Shown: piece by piece, positions 1 through 9,019 of the stretch | How the letters are laid out: each line of letters starts with the position of its first letter | Position numbering within the stretch: position 1 is the first letter of the stretch | Assembly (NCBI GenBank): GCA_029238125.1 | Contig: JAQWGQ010000017.1 | Location: 1 to 64,000, forward strand | Reading direction: 5' to 3' | Origin: Flavobacteriaceae bacterium | GTDB lineage: Bacteria; Bacteroidota; Bacteroidia; Flavobacteriales; Flavobacteriaceae | DNA length: 64,000 bases | Made by a program: the position numbers and the translations under genes | The notes under the pieces: model-generated | Seen by the model: the letters and a program-made list of their open reading frames with translations, nothing else | Told to the model about the DNA's origin: nothing | Database searches by the model: none

Positions 1-213
1 AGCTAGGACTGACAATTTTTTTTGTTAATTGATTTAAAAACTTAGATTTAAAATTTAAATAATTATCTAATTTTTTAATTGAAACTTCTTATATATAAGA
101 AAAATCTTATATATAATATTACCATTTCTTACAAACAAAAATAATAAAACCTATCTCTTATATTAAAGTGATAACTAGTTCACTTTTTGCTGACGTTATA
201 CATGAGTAAAAAG
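1..213. other. AT-rich intergenic stretch downstream of the T9SS cargo gene
   Basis: No coding region or RNA gene is visible. The stretch is very AT-rich and holds a short direct repeat (TCTTATATATA at 87-97 and 105-115) and, near its right end, a small inverted repeat listed separately. The AT-rich repeat is low-complexity and I give it no function. Confidence 0.6.
165..186 (-). terminator. Possible weak terminator after the T9SS cargo gene
   Basis: Inverted repeat AAAGTGA (165-171) / TCACTTT (180-186) with an 8-nt loop, 28 bases past the stop codon of the minus-strand cargo gene. Read on the minus strand the stem is followed by TTTAATAT, a poor T-run. On the plus strand it is followed by TTTTT. 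The 7-bp stem is A/T rich, so this is tentative. Confidence 0.35.
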
Positions 214-3200
214 CTATTTTAAAACCAGCTTGCGAATCATTTTACCTTTATTTTTTGATATGATTTCAACAAAATAAAGTCCTTTAGTTATGTTGCTTAA
301 ATCAATCCCTTTCTTTGAATGCTCTATGAAGAAGTTTTTGTCGTAAACTTGTTTACCGTCAATGGAATAAATTTTGACGCTTTCAAGTTGATAAAGTCCC
401 TTTGTATCAATGATAAATCGTCCAGTTGTTGGGTTGGGATAAATGGCAATGTCTAGGTCGATATCATTTTCTGTGTGCAAAGAAACTCCATCGATGATAA
501 AATCGTCAATGATCGCCCCCTCTTCATTCACATATGCATCTGCAATCAAATGAAAACGGAAGATGACGTTTTCTGAAAGCATGCTTTGATTTACGCTATA
601 AGTGTATTCTTTGAGTTCAGAATCAAAACCATTATAACTATCTATGGTTGACCAGTTTAGGCCACTATCAGTTGAATACTGAAAATTGAGATAGTCATAA
701 CTGGTTTCTAACTCATATGCTAGGTAGAAACGAATCGTACCACTTCCCAATCCGCTTAAATCAAAACAAGGAGACACCAAACTGGAGGTGGCGTCATTGG
801 GGTGATTTCCATCCAAATTTGTCCCATAGACAGCAGTTCCTGAATTTACTTGATTGAGAGAGGTGCCAGCAGGAGTACCTTTTTCCCAAACGGGATCCCC
901 GACAGTTAGCCAATCATTTTCTTCGCTTTCAAAAACATATCTAAAATTGTTTTGCCCAACAAGGTTGGGAGGATCGTTAACCACAAAAACTATATTTACC
1001 AAATTGTTGGCAGTCAAGGTCTCACTGGGATGTGTAAGATCGACAGTGATTGTGTTCTGACCAGCTTCTAATACTTTTGGAATTTCGAATGGGACAACTT
1101 TCAGTTCACCTGGGGCGATATTGCCTGTCCAATTGCTTGTTCCTTCTGAAAGGTCGTTTAAGATCATTTCATAAGAAAAAGAAGCAATGGCAGAAGTACC
1201 ATTATTATAGACTTCAAAATTGGCAGTTAGGATATTATCACATCTGTAATCAGATTCAATTTCTGTATTAATTCGAATTAAATCTATGTCAATACTTGGA
1301 CGGGTTATTGTTGGAATTGGCGTTTGCCATATACCTCGTCCATAGGTAGATACAGTTAGTATATTATCGTATGGGTTGATTTCCATATCAGAGACTTTGA
1401 CATTCGGTAAATCACTAGAAATAGATTCCCATACTCTTTGATTAGGGGTGTCATCTATAGTGTAAATGAGATCATCATCTGTATAGTACACACCTAGCAA
1501 AGTTCCAATGTACAGAGAATTGTTGGGGCTGTAAGGCTGGTGTTTTAAGCTTGTTGCAGCTTCAAGAATTGTTGAGACAGTGGTAGGTGTTAAAAACATC
1601 CAGATACGCAAGGATTCAAAACTATCTCCTTGATCTGTAGAGCTGTATAGGTAGAAAGAATCAAGAACCCAAAGGTTGTTGCTGTTTGTTATGTCAATCT
1701 CAATATCTTTAATAGGATAATGAGCACTTTTGCTAAGGTTTGAAGATTGAAGTTGTAAGCGCATAAATGTGACTCCACCATTCACACTTTTATAGATATT
1801 AGTTGTAGTAGCAACATAAACAATGTCAATATTGTTGGGGTCAATCTTGATGGTTCTAAGATTTTCTCCTCCAAAATTATGATTGGAACGTTTCACCCAT
1901 TGGTTAGCTTCCAGCACGTAGAGTTGGTCGTAGCCAGCATATAGGTCTCCGTTTTTTGCAAATTCCATCGGAGTCACCCATTCTCCGTCCACAGGTCCAA
2001 CAGTAATAAATTCATTGTTTGACCAGCCACCATTTCCGCCAGTGGTAGTGCGGTGGAGACTTCCCCCATATTGCGTCATTCCATAATAGACGTCTTCATT
2101 AAATGGGTCCACGGCAGAGCCCATACCATCACCACCATGATAACTGTTCCATTTGGACTCCGATAAGGCGAAACCACCACAATCTTGCAAGCCACTCGCC
2201 AGTTTTGATGAATTTGGTCGAGAGGTTGAAACAGTATAAATTTGAGCAATAGATAGGGTGTTGCTCAGATCTTCAAAATTGTCACCATCATCTGCTGAAC
2301 GATAAATTCCACCATCAGTTCCCGCGTACAAAATACCATTAAAATAACGCAGAAAGTGAATGTCAGCGTGCGTAAAGGCACTAGTGCGTTGATACCAAGC
2401 GTTAATTTGTGTAAAATCATCACCTCCATCAGTTGATTTCCAAATATCCAAGACACCCACAAAAACTACATCAGGGTCTGTGTCTGAAACAGTGAGTGCC
2501 ATATCGTACCACGATTGTGCGCTCCCAAAAATATCGTCGGATTCTTCTGTTTTGACAAAGTTCAACCCTGCATCATTTGATACATAAACGCCTTGAAAAG
2601 AATTTCTCCCTTCATAGGTTCCATCGCCGTTGTCGTAAGCAGTCAGTACATAGACATTGTCAACTGCTGCAGGAGTTGTTTCTAAGACAATTCGATTTGA
2701 ATTATTTGGGATGCTTTCAATCGCTGTAAAGTTTTCCCCTTTGTCACTTGACCGGTAAAATTTTGATTTATTTTCGTTGTACCCAACAGCATAAATAATA
2801 GAATTGGTTGTGTATTTTGGATGGAACTTAAAATCTACGATATCACCAGCTTGTTTAACAGACCAGGTGTTACCTCCATCTTCTGATTTTTGCAGTCCTT
2901 CGGATGAGGCAACCCAAATATGTTTGTTGTTTGTTGGGTCAATATATATTTCATTGGTTGTTTCGAAGTTTGTCCATTCATATTGAAGTCCAGTAGTGTC
3001 CCATGTCTGTCCCCCGTCAAGACTTTTCAATACCCCTACGCTATAGGAGTCTCCCGCATCATCATCGCCTGTGGCGATATAGATGATATTGCTGTCAGTG
3101 GGGTCAATAGCAATACCCGAAACGCCAATTTGTGGCAGGTTATCGGATAGTGGTATCCAATTTGCGCCATCATCGGTAGATTTCCAAATACCACCTGCAG

Positions 3201-3741
3201 GAGCACCAACATGTAGTGTTTGTGGATTATTTGGATCTAAGGTAATCGTATTTACACGCCCTTGCCCACTGATAGAAACCGAGGAATTCGTCACCACAGA
3301 TGGGCCTAGATTAGTCCAGTTTAGAATATTATCATCTGGAACACCAAATGAATTTTGTTTCGATTCTGCTTCTTGTTTTCTTTCCCATGCCTGCCATAAT
3401 ACGGCTGGAGGAGCAATCGTTCCATCCTCTAAAAGATAATCTTGCCAGTGGTGTGCCCATCGCATAAAAGGCTTGTAGCCACTTCCTTTTTTGGTGTGGT
3501 CTTTGTCTTTCCAATACGCTTTAAAGTCAGCTTCAATTTCTGCCAAGGTGGGTTGCTTTGCTTTTTGACTTTTGGCATGAGCACCTCTCACTCCACTTGA
3601 GACCTCTTCACTAGAAATAAAATCCTTGTGAAAAGGGTTTTGGGAACTGAACTGACCGTGGCTCAAATACCCTATAAGCATAATAAGTGCAAAATATTTT
3701 TTTTGGGGACTAAGTTTAAAAGCAATAATAGGTGTGCTCAT
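214..3741 (-). CDS. Secreted T9SS type A cargo protein with Asp-box (BNR/sortilin-like) beta-propeller
   Basis: A 1175-residue secreted protein. A basic N-terminus and hydrophobic segment (about residues 16-29, ending near SHGQ) form a signal peptide. Residues about 65-125 hold a charged YW...GYKPFMRW segment that I recall from flavobacterial secreted VPS10-type proteins. Residues about 140-820 carry at least eight Asp-box motifs of the form SxDxGxxW/F (for example STDDGANW, SLDGGQTW, SEDGGNTW, STDGGDDF), the signature of sialidase/sortilin-like propellers. A CARDB-like beta domain (about 830-920) and a jelly-roll-like region (about 940-1090) follow. The last 75 residues (IAIYPNPTTGRF ... KMIRKLVLK) are a type A T9SS sorting domain, so export across the outer membrane by T9SS is expected. 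Asp-boxes are structural, so the substrate is unknown. It lies 43 bp after trmD on the same strand. Family assignment is firm; activity is open. Confidence 0.85.
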   Translation of the reverse strand: MSTPIIAFKLSPQKKYFALIMLIGYLSHGQFSSQNPFHKDFISSEEVSSGVRGAHAKSQKAKQPTLAEIEADFKAYWKDKDHTKKGSGYKPFMRWAHHWQDYLLEDGTIAPPAVLWQAWERKQEAESKQNSFGVPDDNILNWTNLGPSVVTNSSVSISGQGRVNTITLDPNNPQTLHVGAPAGGIWKSTDDGANWIPLSDNLPQIGVSGIAIDPTDSNIIYIATGDDDAGDSYSVGVLKSLDGGQTWDTTGLQYEWTNFETTNEIYIDPTNNKHIWVASSEGLQKSEDGGNTWSVKQAGDIVDFKFHPKYTTNSIIYAVGYNENKSKFYRSSDKGENFTAIESIPNNSNRIVLETTPAAVDNVYVLTAYDNGDGTYEGRNSFQGVYVSNDAGLNFVKTEESDDIFGSAQSWYDMALTVSDTDPDVVFVGVLDIWKSTDGGDDFTQINAWYQRTSAFTHADIHFLRYFNGILYAGTDGGIYRSADDGDNFEDLSNTLSIAQIYTVSTSRPNSSKLASGLQDCGGFALSESKWNSYHGGDGMGSAVDPFNEDVYYGMTQYGGSLHRTTTGGNGGWSNNEFITVGPVDGEWVTPMEFAKNGDLYAGYDQLYVLEANQWVKRSNHNFGGENLRTIKIDPNNIDIVYVATTTNIYKSVNGGVTFMRLQLQSSNLSKSAHYPIKDIEIDITNSNNLWVLDSFYLYSSTDQGDSFESLRIWMFLTPTTVSTILEAATSLKHQPYSPNNSLYIGTLLGVYYTDDDLIYTIDDTPNQRVWESISSDLPNVKVSDMEINPYDNILTVSTYGRGIWQTPIPTITRPSIDIDLIRINTEIESDYRCDNILTANFEVYNNGTSAIASFSYEMILNDLSEGTSNWTGNIAPGELKVVPFEIPKVLEAGQNTITVDLTHPSETLTANNLVNIVFVVNDPPNLVGQNNFRYVFESEENDWLTVGDPVWEKGTPAGTSLNQVNSGTAVYGTNLDGNHPNDATSSLVSPCFDLSGLGSGTIRFYLAYELETSYDYLNFQYSTDSGLNWSTIDSYNGFDSELKEYTYSVNQSMLSENVIFRFHLIADAYVNEEGAIIDDFIIDGVSLHTENDIDLDIAIYPNPTTGRFIIDTKGLYQLESVKIYSIDGKQVYDKNFFIEHSKKGIDLSNITKGLYFVEIISKNKGKMIRKLVLK

Positions 3742-3784
3742 ATTTCCTTAAGTAAAGTTATTGGGGCTAACGTAAATATAGAAA

Positions 3785-4465
3785 TTATTTGTTATCCATC
3801 AAATCGGGTCGAATGATCTTTGTTCGCTCAATGGCTTGTTCTTCACGCCATTGCTCAATAGCAGGGGTATTGCCAGAAGTCAAGATACCTGGCACCTTGT
3901 GGTCTTTATAGTTTGCCGGGCGTGTGTAGATAGGTGGAGCGAGGAGGTTATCTTGAAAAGAATCGGTCAATGCAGAGGTCTCATTTCCCAGAACACCTGG
4001 AATGAGTCGAATAATTGCATCACTAAATACAGCAGCTGCGAGTTCACCACCCGATAGAACATAGTCTCCAACTGAAATTTCGTGGGTTACAAATAAATCA
4101 CGAACACGCTGATCAACCCCTTTGTAGTGACCACATAAAATAATGATATTATTCAACAGCGAAAAACGATTTGCAATACTTTGATTGAGTTGCTGACCGT
4201 CTGGCGTCATATATACAATAGCATCATACTTGCGATCTGCTTTAAGGGATTCAATACATTTGGCAATGGGTTCAATCATTAAAACCATGCCAGCGCCACC
4301 ACCATATGGATAGTCATCTACCTGTTTGTAATTGTTGGTCGAGTAGTCCCGAATGTTGTGAATATGAACTTCAACAAGTTTGGCGTCTTGTGCTCGCTTT
4401 AGAATAGATGCTTCAAAAGGACTAGCTAAAAGCTCTGGAACTACACTAAGTATATCAATGCGCAT
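3785..4465 (-). CDS. trmD: tRNA (guanine-N1-)-methyltransferase TrmD
   Basis: A 226-residue SPOUT-class methyltransferase that makes m1G37 in tRNAs reading CNN and some other codons, which prevents +1 frameshifting; it acts in the cytosol with SAM. The sequence begins MRIDILSVVPE and has the trefoil-knot signatures YPYGGGAGM (53-60), LCGHYKGVDQRV (110-121) and SVGDYVLSGGELAA (131-144). Length is normal for the family. The usual partners rpsP, rimM and rplS are not beside it; it sits between htrA (69 bp upstream) and the T9SS cargo gene. I see no clear consensus promoter in the gap upstream. Confidence 0.97.
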   Translation of the reverse strand: MRIDILSVVPELLASPFEASILKRAQDAKLVEVHIHNIRDYSTNNYKQVDDYPYGGGAGMVLMIEPIAKCIESLKADRKYDAIVYMTPDGQQLNQSIANRFSLLNNIIILCGHYKGVDQRVRDLFVTHEISVGDYVLSGGELAAAVFSDAIIRLIPGVLGNETSALTDSFQDNLLAPPIYTRPANYKDHKVPGILTSGNTPAIEQWREEQAIERTKIIRPDLMDNK

Positions 4466-4534
4466 AAATACAAATATGAGGCTTTTTAATCAAAACGAAA
4501 ACCTTCAGTATTTATCCGCAAAAGGTCTTATTGG

Positions 4535-5926
4535 CTAATCAAAAAAGAAACGAAAACGCTCTTGGTCTTTATTCATGAATTCAATTTCATAAATTTCATT
4601 TTCCTCAATTTTTTTTAAATCATCAGTCGATTGAATTTCAGTGCCGTTTATGGATTGTATCAATATACCCTCTCCGATCCCACGTCTACGTAATCGTTCA
4701 TTACGGTTACTAGCGATTTTTACTCCTTTTTTCACACCAAAACGATAAGCTTCATCAGCTGTAAGGTCTTTTAGACGCATTCCAAAGTAATCGAAAAATG
4801 GATTTGGCTTGAGCGTGACGATTGTAGTTCGTGTTTTACCATCATCACGCAAGTAGGTGACTTTAACTTTATCGCCAGGGCGCTTGCTATTTAGATAGCC
4901 CGTCATATCTGCAAACGAGCTGACTTTGGTGTCGTCCACCCCAATAATAATGTCCTCTGCTTGCAGTCCAGCTTCCTTGGCGCCCATACCATCTTCTACA
5001 GAAACGATATAAAACCCTTCAGTTGTATCGATATTATACTCTTTTGAAATCCGATCATTGAGACCATTTCCACTAACGCCAAGGAGTGCCTTTTGCACAC
5101 CTCCATATTCAATAATGTCCTCATAGACCTTACGTGCGATATTACTTGGTACAGCAAAGGAATATCCAATAAATGTTCCCATTCCATTGCTTGTGATGGC
5201 CGTATTGATGCCGATCAAATCGCCATTGGTGTTGACCAAAGCACCCCCACTATTCCCAGAGTTTACTGCAGCATCGGTTTGTATAAAGGATTGATTTGTT
5301 ACATCATATGGATTCAAATCACGTGCCTTTGCACTGATGATTCCAGCAGTAACTGTTGAGTTTAAATTGAATGGATTGCCTACAGCAAGTACCCACTCAC
5401 CAATTCGCGTTTGGTCAGAGTCGGCAAAACGTACATAGGGAAATGGAACATCGCCGATAATTTTAAGCACTGCAATATCTGAGCTCGGGTCTGTGCCAAT
5501 CAAATCAGCAGAAAACACCCGGTTGTCATTGGTTGTAACTTCGATTTGGTCTGCATCTTCAATCACATGGTTATTGGTAATCAAATATCCGTCAGGGGAA
5601 ACAATCACACCAGACCCCATTCCAATGCGAGGATAATTTTTTGGCGAACCGTAAAAGAGATCCCATAAACTATAAGATTGTGAACTGCTTTTGCCTGTAT
5701 TTGTAATGTGAACAACTGCATCAATGGTGCGGTCAACAGCCACTGTGAAATCTGTGTTTTCCGCAGAATCTCGGACCACTAGCGGCGTTTCGTATGTTGT
5801 TTGTACGAAAGGCGTTTCTTGTTGGGTGACAATGATTTTTTTTGTCGAGAAGGCAAAATGATATACACCGATCACTAGCCCTGCCGCACATATTGAAAGG
5901 AAAAAATGACGAAGTAAAGAAGGCAT
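4535..5926 (-). CDS. HtrA/Deg-family periplasmic serine protease
   Basis: A 463-residue DegP/DegQ-like protease for misfolded envelope proteins. A single N-terminal hydrophobic segment (about 6-25) anchors or exports it. The trypsin-like triad is visible as H120 (ITNNHVIEDA), D150 (SSDIAVL) and S226 (NSGNSGGAL). PDZ1 spans about 280-375 (LLGVSGNGL ... VTLKPNPF). A second C-terminal PDZ-like region (about 385-460) is short and weakly conserved. It is divergent from dapF, with a TAATTTTG promoter box at 5943-5950. It is a Do-like protease with two PDZ units; I cannot tell DegP from DegQ function. Confidence 0.93.
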   Translation of the reverse strand: MPSLLRHFFLSICAAGLVIGVYHFAFSTKKIIVTQQETPFVQTTYETPLVVRDSAENTDFTVAVDRTIDAVVHITNTGKSSSQSYSLWDLFYGSPKNYPRIGMGSGVIVSPDGYLITNNHVIEDADQIEVTTNDNRVFSADLIGTDPSSDIAVLKIIGDVPFPYVRFADSDQTRIGEWVLAVGNPFNLNSTVTAGIISAKARDLNPYDVTNQSFIQTDAAVNSGNSGGALVNTNGDLIGINTAITSNGMGTFIGYSFAVPSNIARKVYEDIIEYGGVQKALLGVSGNGLNDRISKEYNIDTTEGFYIVSVEDGMGAKEAGLQAEDIIIGVDDTKVSSFADMTGYLNSKRPGDKVKVTYLRDDGKTRTTIVTLKPNPFFDYFGMRLKDLTADEAYRFGVKKGVKIASNRNERLRRRGIGEGILIQSINGTEIQSTDDLKKIEENEIYEIEFMNKDQERFRFFFD

Positions 5927-5942
5927 AATAATTATTTTTTAA

Positions 5943-5950
5943 CAAAATTA
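5943..5950 (-). promoter_or_regulatory. Probable -7 box of the htrA promoter
   Basis: TAATTTTG on the minus strand matches the Bacteroidota -7 consensus TAnnTTTG exactly, 16 bases before the htrA start codon. No good TTG -33 element is seen at 19-21 bases. Confidence 0.45.
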
Positions 5951-6033
5951 GCAGATATCGTGCCATGTTTACCATTTTTAACTTCCTTTTAACATCCTTT
6001 TTATCCATGGAAATTAAGCGATATATTTACCCC

Positions 6034-6813
6034 GTGAATATTCCGTTTTTTAAATTTCAAGGCACTGGAAACGATTTTGTGATGATTGACAATCGCAAGG
6101 GTGAATATCCATTGCAAGACCAACAGCGTATTGCTGCAATATGTGACCGGCGTTTCGGCGTTGGCGCTGATGGAGTTATCGTACTCCAAAATCACAATAC
6201 AGCCGATTTTTTAATGCATTATTTTAATGCGGATGGTCTGCTTGGTTCGTTTTGTGGAAATGGGGGAAGGTGTGTCGTTGCTTTTGCAAAGCATTTAGGG
6301 ATTATTGACAAACAAACAAACTTTGCTGCTTTTGATGGGCTCCATGTTGCCACGATCAGCGGAAACATTGTTTCGCTTTCTATGGGAGATGTAGATCATG
6401 TGCAGACCTATCCTACATATGCTTTTTTGGATACAGGTTCTCCTCATCATGTTGAGTTTGTCAAAGACACAATGGATATAGATGTACTTACACAAGGTGC
6501 GATGATTGCCCATAACGATACCTACGGAGATGAAGGGACAAATGTAAACTTTGTTACTGTTGGTAAAGCCAGACAGATTGAGATACGCACTTTCGAAAGA
6601 GGTGTTGAAAATGAAACCTTATCCTGCGGCACAGGTGTTACTGCGGCTGCTTTGGCAGTATTTTCTATTGGAAAAGTCACAAATAGTAAAATTGAAGTTC
6701 ACACGCTTGGCGGCGTTTTGACCGTTTCTTTTACTCCTAGTGGAAAAGGGTTTTCAGACATTGTTTTAACCGGTCCCACAGAACTTGTTTTTTCAGGAAC
6801 ACTAGAGCTTTAG
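6034..6813 (+). CDS. dapF: Diaminopimelate epimerase
   Basis: Converts LL- to meso-diaminopimelate for lysine and peptidoglycan. I place the start at the GTG at 6034, which gives 259 residues beginning (M)NIPFFKFQGTGNDF, the usual family N-terminus. An ATG at 6007 and another at 5965 are in frame but would add 9 or 23 residues that the family lacks. The two catalytic cysteines are visible in CGNGGRC (C74) and SCGTGV (C198). A TATATTTA box at 6022-6029 ends 4 bases before the GTG and could be a -7 element, which would make the message nearly leaderless. mltG follows 3 bp later and dapA lies 10 kb away. Confidence 0.95.
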   Translation: MNIPFFKFQGTGNDFVMIDNRKGEYPLQDQQRIAAICDRRFGVGADGVIVLQNHNTADFLMHYFNADGLLGSFCGNGGRCVVAFAKHLGIIDKQTNFAAFDGLHVATISGNIVSLSMGDVDHVQTYPTYAFLDTGSPHHVEFVKDTMDIDVLTQGAMIAHNDTYGDEGTNVNFVTVGKARQIEIRTFERGVENETLSCGTGVTAAALAVFSIGKVTNSKIEVHTLGGVLTVSFTPSGKGFSDIVLTGPTELVFSGTLEL

Positions 6814-6816
6814 TCA

Positions 6817-7851
6817 ATGCTACAATACATAAAACGTTATACCCGATTTGCGCTGATTGGCATTGGAATCATCTTTTTCTCACTATTGACCGTTTTTTAT
6901 TTTCCCAACACAAAAATTTCAAATACGAGTCAATCGATATTTGTCCCCACTGGTACATCATTTACAACATTAAAAGAGATATTGAAGCCTTATTTAAGGA
7001 GTACAATTACGTTTTCATTGGCTGCAAAAGCGAAACGGTTTGACACTCCACGAATCGGACATTTTGTATTGAAACCCAGTATGGGTAATCAGCAAATCAT
7101 CAACGCCTTGCGCTCTGGAAACACTCCGATACAAGTTGTGTTTAACAACCAACAAACCATTGCGCATCTTTCCGGTCGTATTGCAGAGCAATTGGAATTG
7201 GACAGTTTGTCTTTAATCAAGGAAATAGAGAATCCGAATTTTATGGAGTCAATAAACTTAAACCGAGAGGAATTATTGAGTTTGTTTTTGCCAAATTCTT
7301 ATGAAATGTATTGGAATATTTCTGCTGCTGAATTTTGTCAGCGCATGCAAAGGGAAAATGATTTGTTTTGGAATGAGAGCAGAGAGTCTAATCGGAAACG
7401 CCTTAAAATGAGTCGTGCGGAGGTAATCACACTGGCAGCTATTGTGAATGAAGAATCACGAAAAGTGGATGAACGCCCTCGAGTCGCAGGGGTTTATCTC
7501 AACCGTTTGCGCAGAGGAATGAAGTTGCAAGCTGACCCAACAGTTGTCTATGCGATGAAACGTCAAGCCAATGATTTTGACTTGGTAGTTCGAAGGGTCT
7601 TATATAAAGATTTGGAAATCAAATCGCCCTATAATACCTATAAATATCGCGGATTACCTCCCGGACCAATCACTATGCCAGATATTAGTTCGGTTGACGC
7701 TGTGTTGAATGCCGAATCCCACAGTTACCTTTTTTTTGTTGTTGATCCCAAAAATCCTAGGTACCATTTATTTGCGAGCACCTATGACGAGCACCTCGCT
7801 AATCGAAAAGTGTATGTGCGCTGGTTAAATGAAAATCGGATTATGCGCTAG
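6817..7851 (+). CDS. mltG: Endolytic transglycosylase MltG (YceG family)
   Basis: A 344-residue inner-membrane enzyme that cleaves nascent peptidoglycan glycan strands and so limits their length. One transmembrane helix lies at about 12-30, followed by a LysM-like region and the YceG catalytic domain. The conserved segment IVNEES with the expected catalytic glutamate near E213, and LRRGMKLQADPTVVYA just after it, are family hallmarks. It follows dapF by 3 bp, forming a two-gene peptidoglycan unit. Its last 11 bases overlap the end of the convergent methyltransferase gene. Confidence 0.93.
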   Translation: MLQYIKRYTRFALIGIGIIFFSLLTVFYFPNTKISNTSQSIFVPTGTSFTTLKEILKPYLRSTITFSLAAKAKRFDTPRIGHFVLKPSMGNQQIINALRSGNTPIQVVFNNQQTIAHLSGRIAEQLELDSLSLIKEIENPNFMESINLNREELLSLFLPNSYEMYWNISAAEFCQRMQRENDLFWNESRESNRKRLKMSRAEVITLAAIVNEESRKVDERPRVAGVYLNRLRRGMKLQADPTVVYAMKRQANDFDLVVRRVLYKDLEIKSPYNTYKYRGLPPGPITMPDISSVDAVLNAESHSYLFFVVDPKNPRYHLFASTYDEHLANRKVYVRWLNENRIMR

Positions 7852-8563
7852 GTCGCAAAAACAAAAAAATACTTGGTCGTTTGTGAAGTTCGAGTTGGTT
7901 TGTTTTCCAATCTTTTACTGTTTTTGTCTGTATGAACTCTGTTGGTAAACTTAAATCACAAGCTACACTGAGTAGAGTGTTCGGCGATAAATGATTGATT
8001 AACAATTCAAAACAACGGCTGTTTCGATATGGAGTTTCTATGAAAATTTGGGTTTGGTTGTTGTTCGATGAGATACGTTCAAAATTTTTGATTGCTTGTT
8101 TACACGCCTGTTTTTCAATCGGAAGATATCCATTGAATGCAAACTGTTGGCCATTGAGTCCAGACGCCATCAGCGCCAGAAGAATCGAGGACGGCCCCAC
8201 AAACGGATGAACGGAAACCTTGGATTGGTGTGCGAGAAGCACCAAATCTGCACCGGGATCAGCTACCCCTGGACAGCCAGCATCCGTTATAAGAGCCATG
8301 TTGTTTCCAGACAAACACGGACTGAGCATCTGCAGCAGTTCTTGTTGAGATGTGTGTTTGTTTAAGATTTGTACGTCGAATTCGTTCTGAGATTTTTCAG
8401 GACACCATCGCTTAATATACGCACGACCAATTTTTTCTTTTTCAAATACAAAATGTTGAGTAGCATGTATAGCGTCACGAATGGAGTTTGACATCACATC
8501 CTCAGGCGAAACATCACCAAGTGTATTTGGGATTAGAAATAGTTTGCCAATAGCTTTATTCAT
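7841..8563 (-). CDS. SAM-dependent methyltransferase, RsmI-like (tetrapyrrole methylase fold)
   Basis: A 240-residue member of the COG0313 family, whose best known member RsmI 2'-O-methylates C1402 of 16S rRNA. GKLFLIPNTLGD at the N-terminus, ITDAGCPGVADPGADLV (SAM-site loop) and PFVGPSSILLALMASG mark the fold. It is shorter than classical RsmI (about 280-290), and I recall a second, shorter paralogue in many Bacteroidota, so an rRNA target is not certain. I use the ATG at 8563, which starts at the conserved N-terminus, rather than an in-frame ATG 24 bases upstream. This start overlaps the end of the phosphatase gene by 8 bases, suggesting coupling. Confidence 0.85.
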   Translation of the reverse strand: MNKAIGKLFLIPNTLGDVSPEDVMSNSIRDAIHATQHFVFEKEKIGRAYIKRWCPEKSQNEFDVQILNKHTSQQELLQMLSPCLSGNNMALITDAGCPGVADPGADLVLLAHQSKVSVHPFVGPSSILLALMASGLNGQQFAFNGYLPIEKQACKQAIKNFERISSNNNQTQIFIETPYRNSRCFELLINHLSPNTLLSVACDLSLPTEFIQTKTVKDWKTNQLELHKRPSIFLFLRPSA

Positions 8564-9014
8564 GGTTTTCTTTCCATTGTTCTGCAATACGATAACATGC
8601 CGTTTTTACAAGATCAAAAACGTTCTGGAACCCTTCATCGCCTCCGTAATACGGATCGGGCACAGGACGCATTCCCAAACCAGCAGCTTCACAAAGCAGT
8701 TCAACTTTGTCAATGTCATCTTGGTGTTTTGCTTTAGCAACGATGTCTCTATAATTCTGCCGGTCCATCACGAATATGTGATCAAATTTGGTAAAGTCAC
8801 TGGACTGAAACTGACGCGCACTTTGGCGGCTTATGTCAATCCCATTGTCTTGTGCAACTTGTATGGATCTTGGGTCGGGTGGGCTGCCAATATGGTATGA
8901 TCCAGTACCAGCCGAATCGACAAAAGAGTTTGGTAAAATTTCAGCGATAATACCATGAGCGAGTGGGGAACGACAAATGTTTCCCAAGCAGACCATAAGG
9001 ATTCGCTTGGACAT
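8556..9014 (-). CDS. Low-molecular-weight protein-tyrosine phosphatase
   Basis: A 152-residue cytosolic phosphatase. The CX5R P-loop with trailing serine is seen at C9-S16 (CLGNICRS) and the general acid aspartate in PVPDPYYGG (D120). Homologues dephosphorylate protein tyrosines, often of exopolysaccharide kinases; no such kinase is nearby, so the substrate is unknown. It begins 5 bp after the dnaA stop codon and overlaps the methyltransferase gene by 8 bp, so dnaA-phosphatase-methyltransferase is probably one transcript. Confidence 0.95.
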   Translation of the reverse strand: MSKRILMVCLGNICRSPLAHGIIAEILPNSFVDSAGTGSYHIGSPPDPRSIQVAQDNGIDISRQSARQFQSSDFTKFDHIFVMDRQNYRDIVAKAKHQDDIDKVELLCEAAGLGMRPVPDPYYGGDEGFQNVFDLVKTACYRIAEQWKENHE

Positions 9015-9019
9015 GAAAT

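Noticed and set aside
87-115. Direct repeat TCTTATATATA as a regulatory or mobile-element repeat
   Set aside because: It is low-complexity AT sequence in an AT-rich gap, with only two copies and no further structure.
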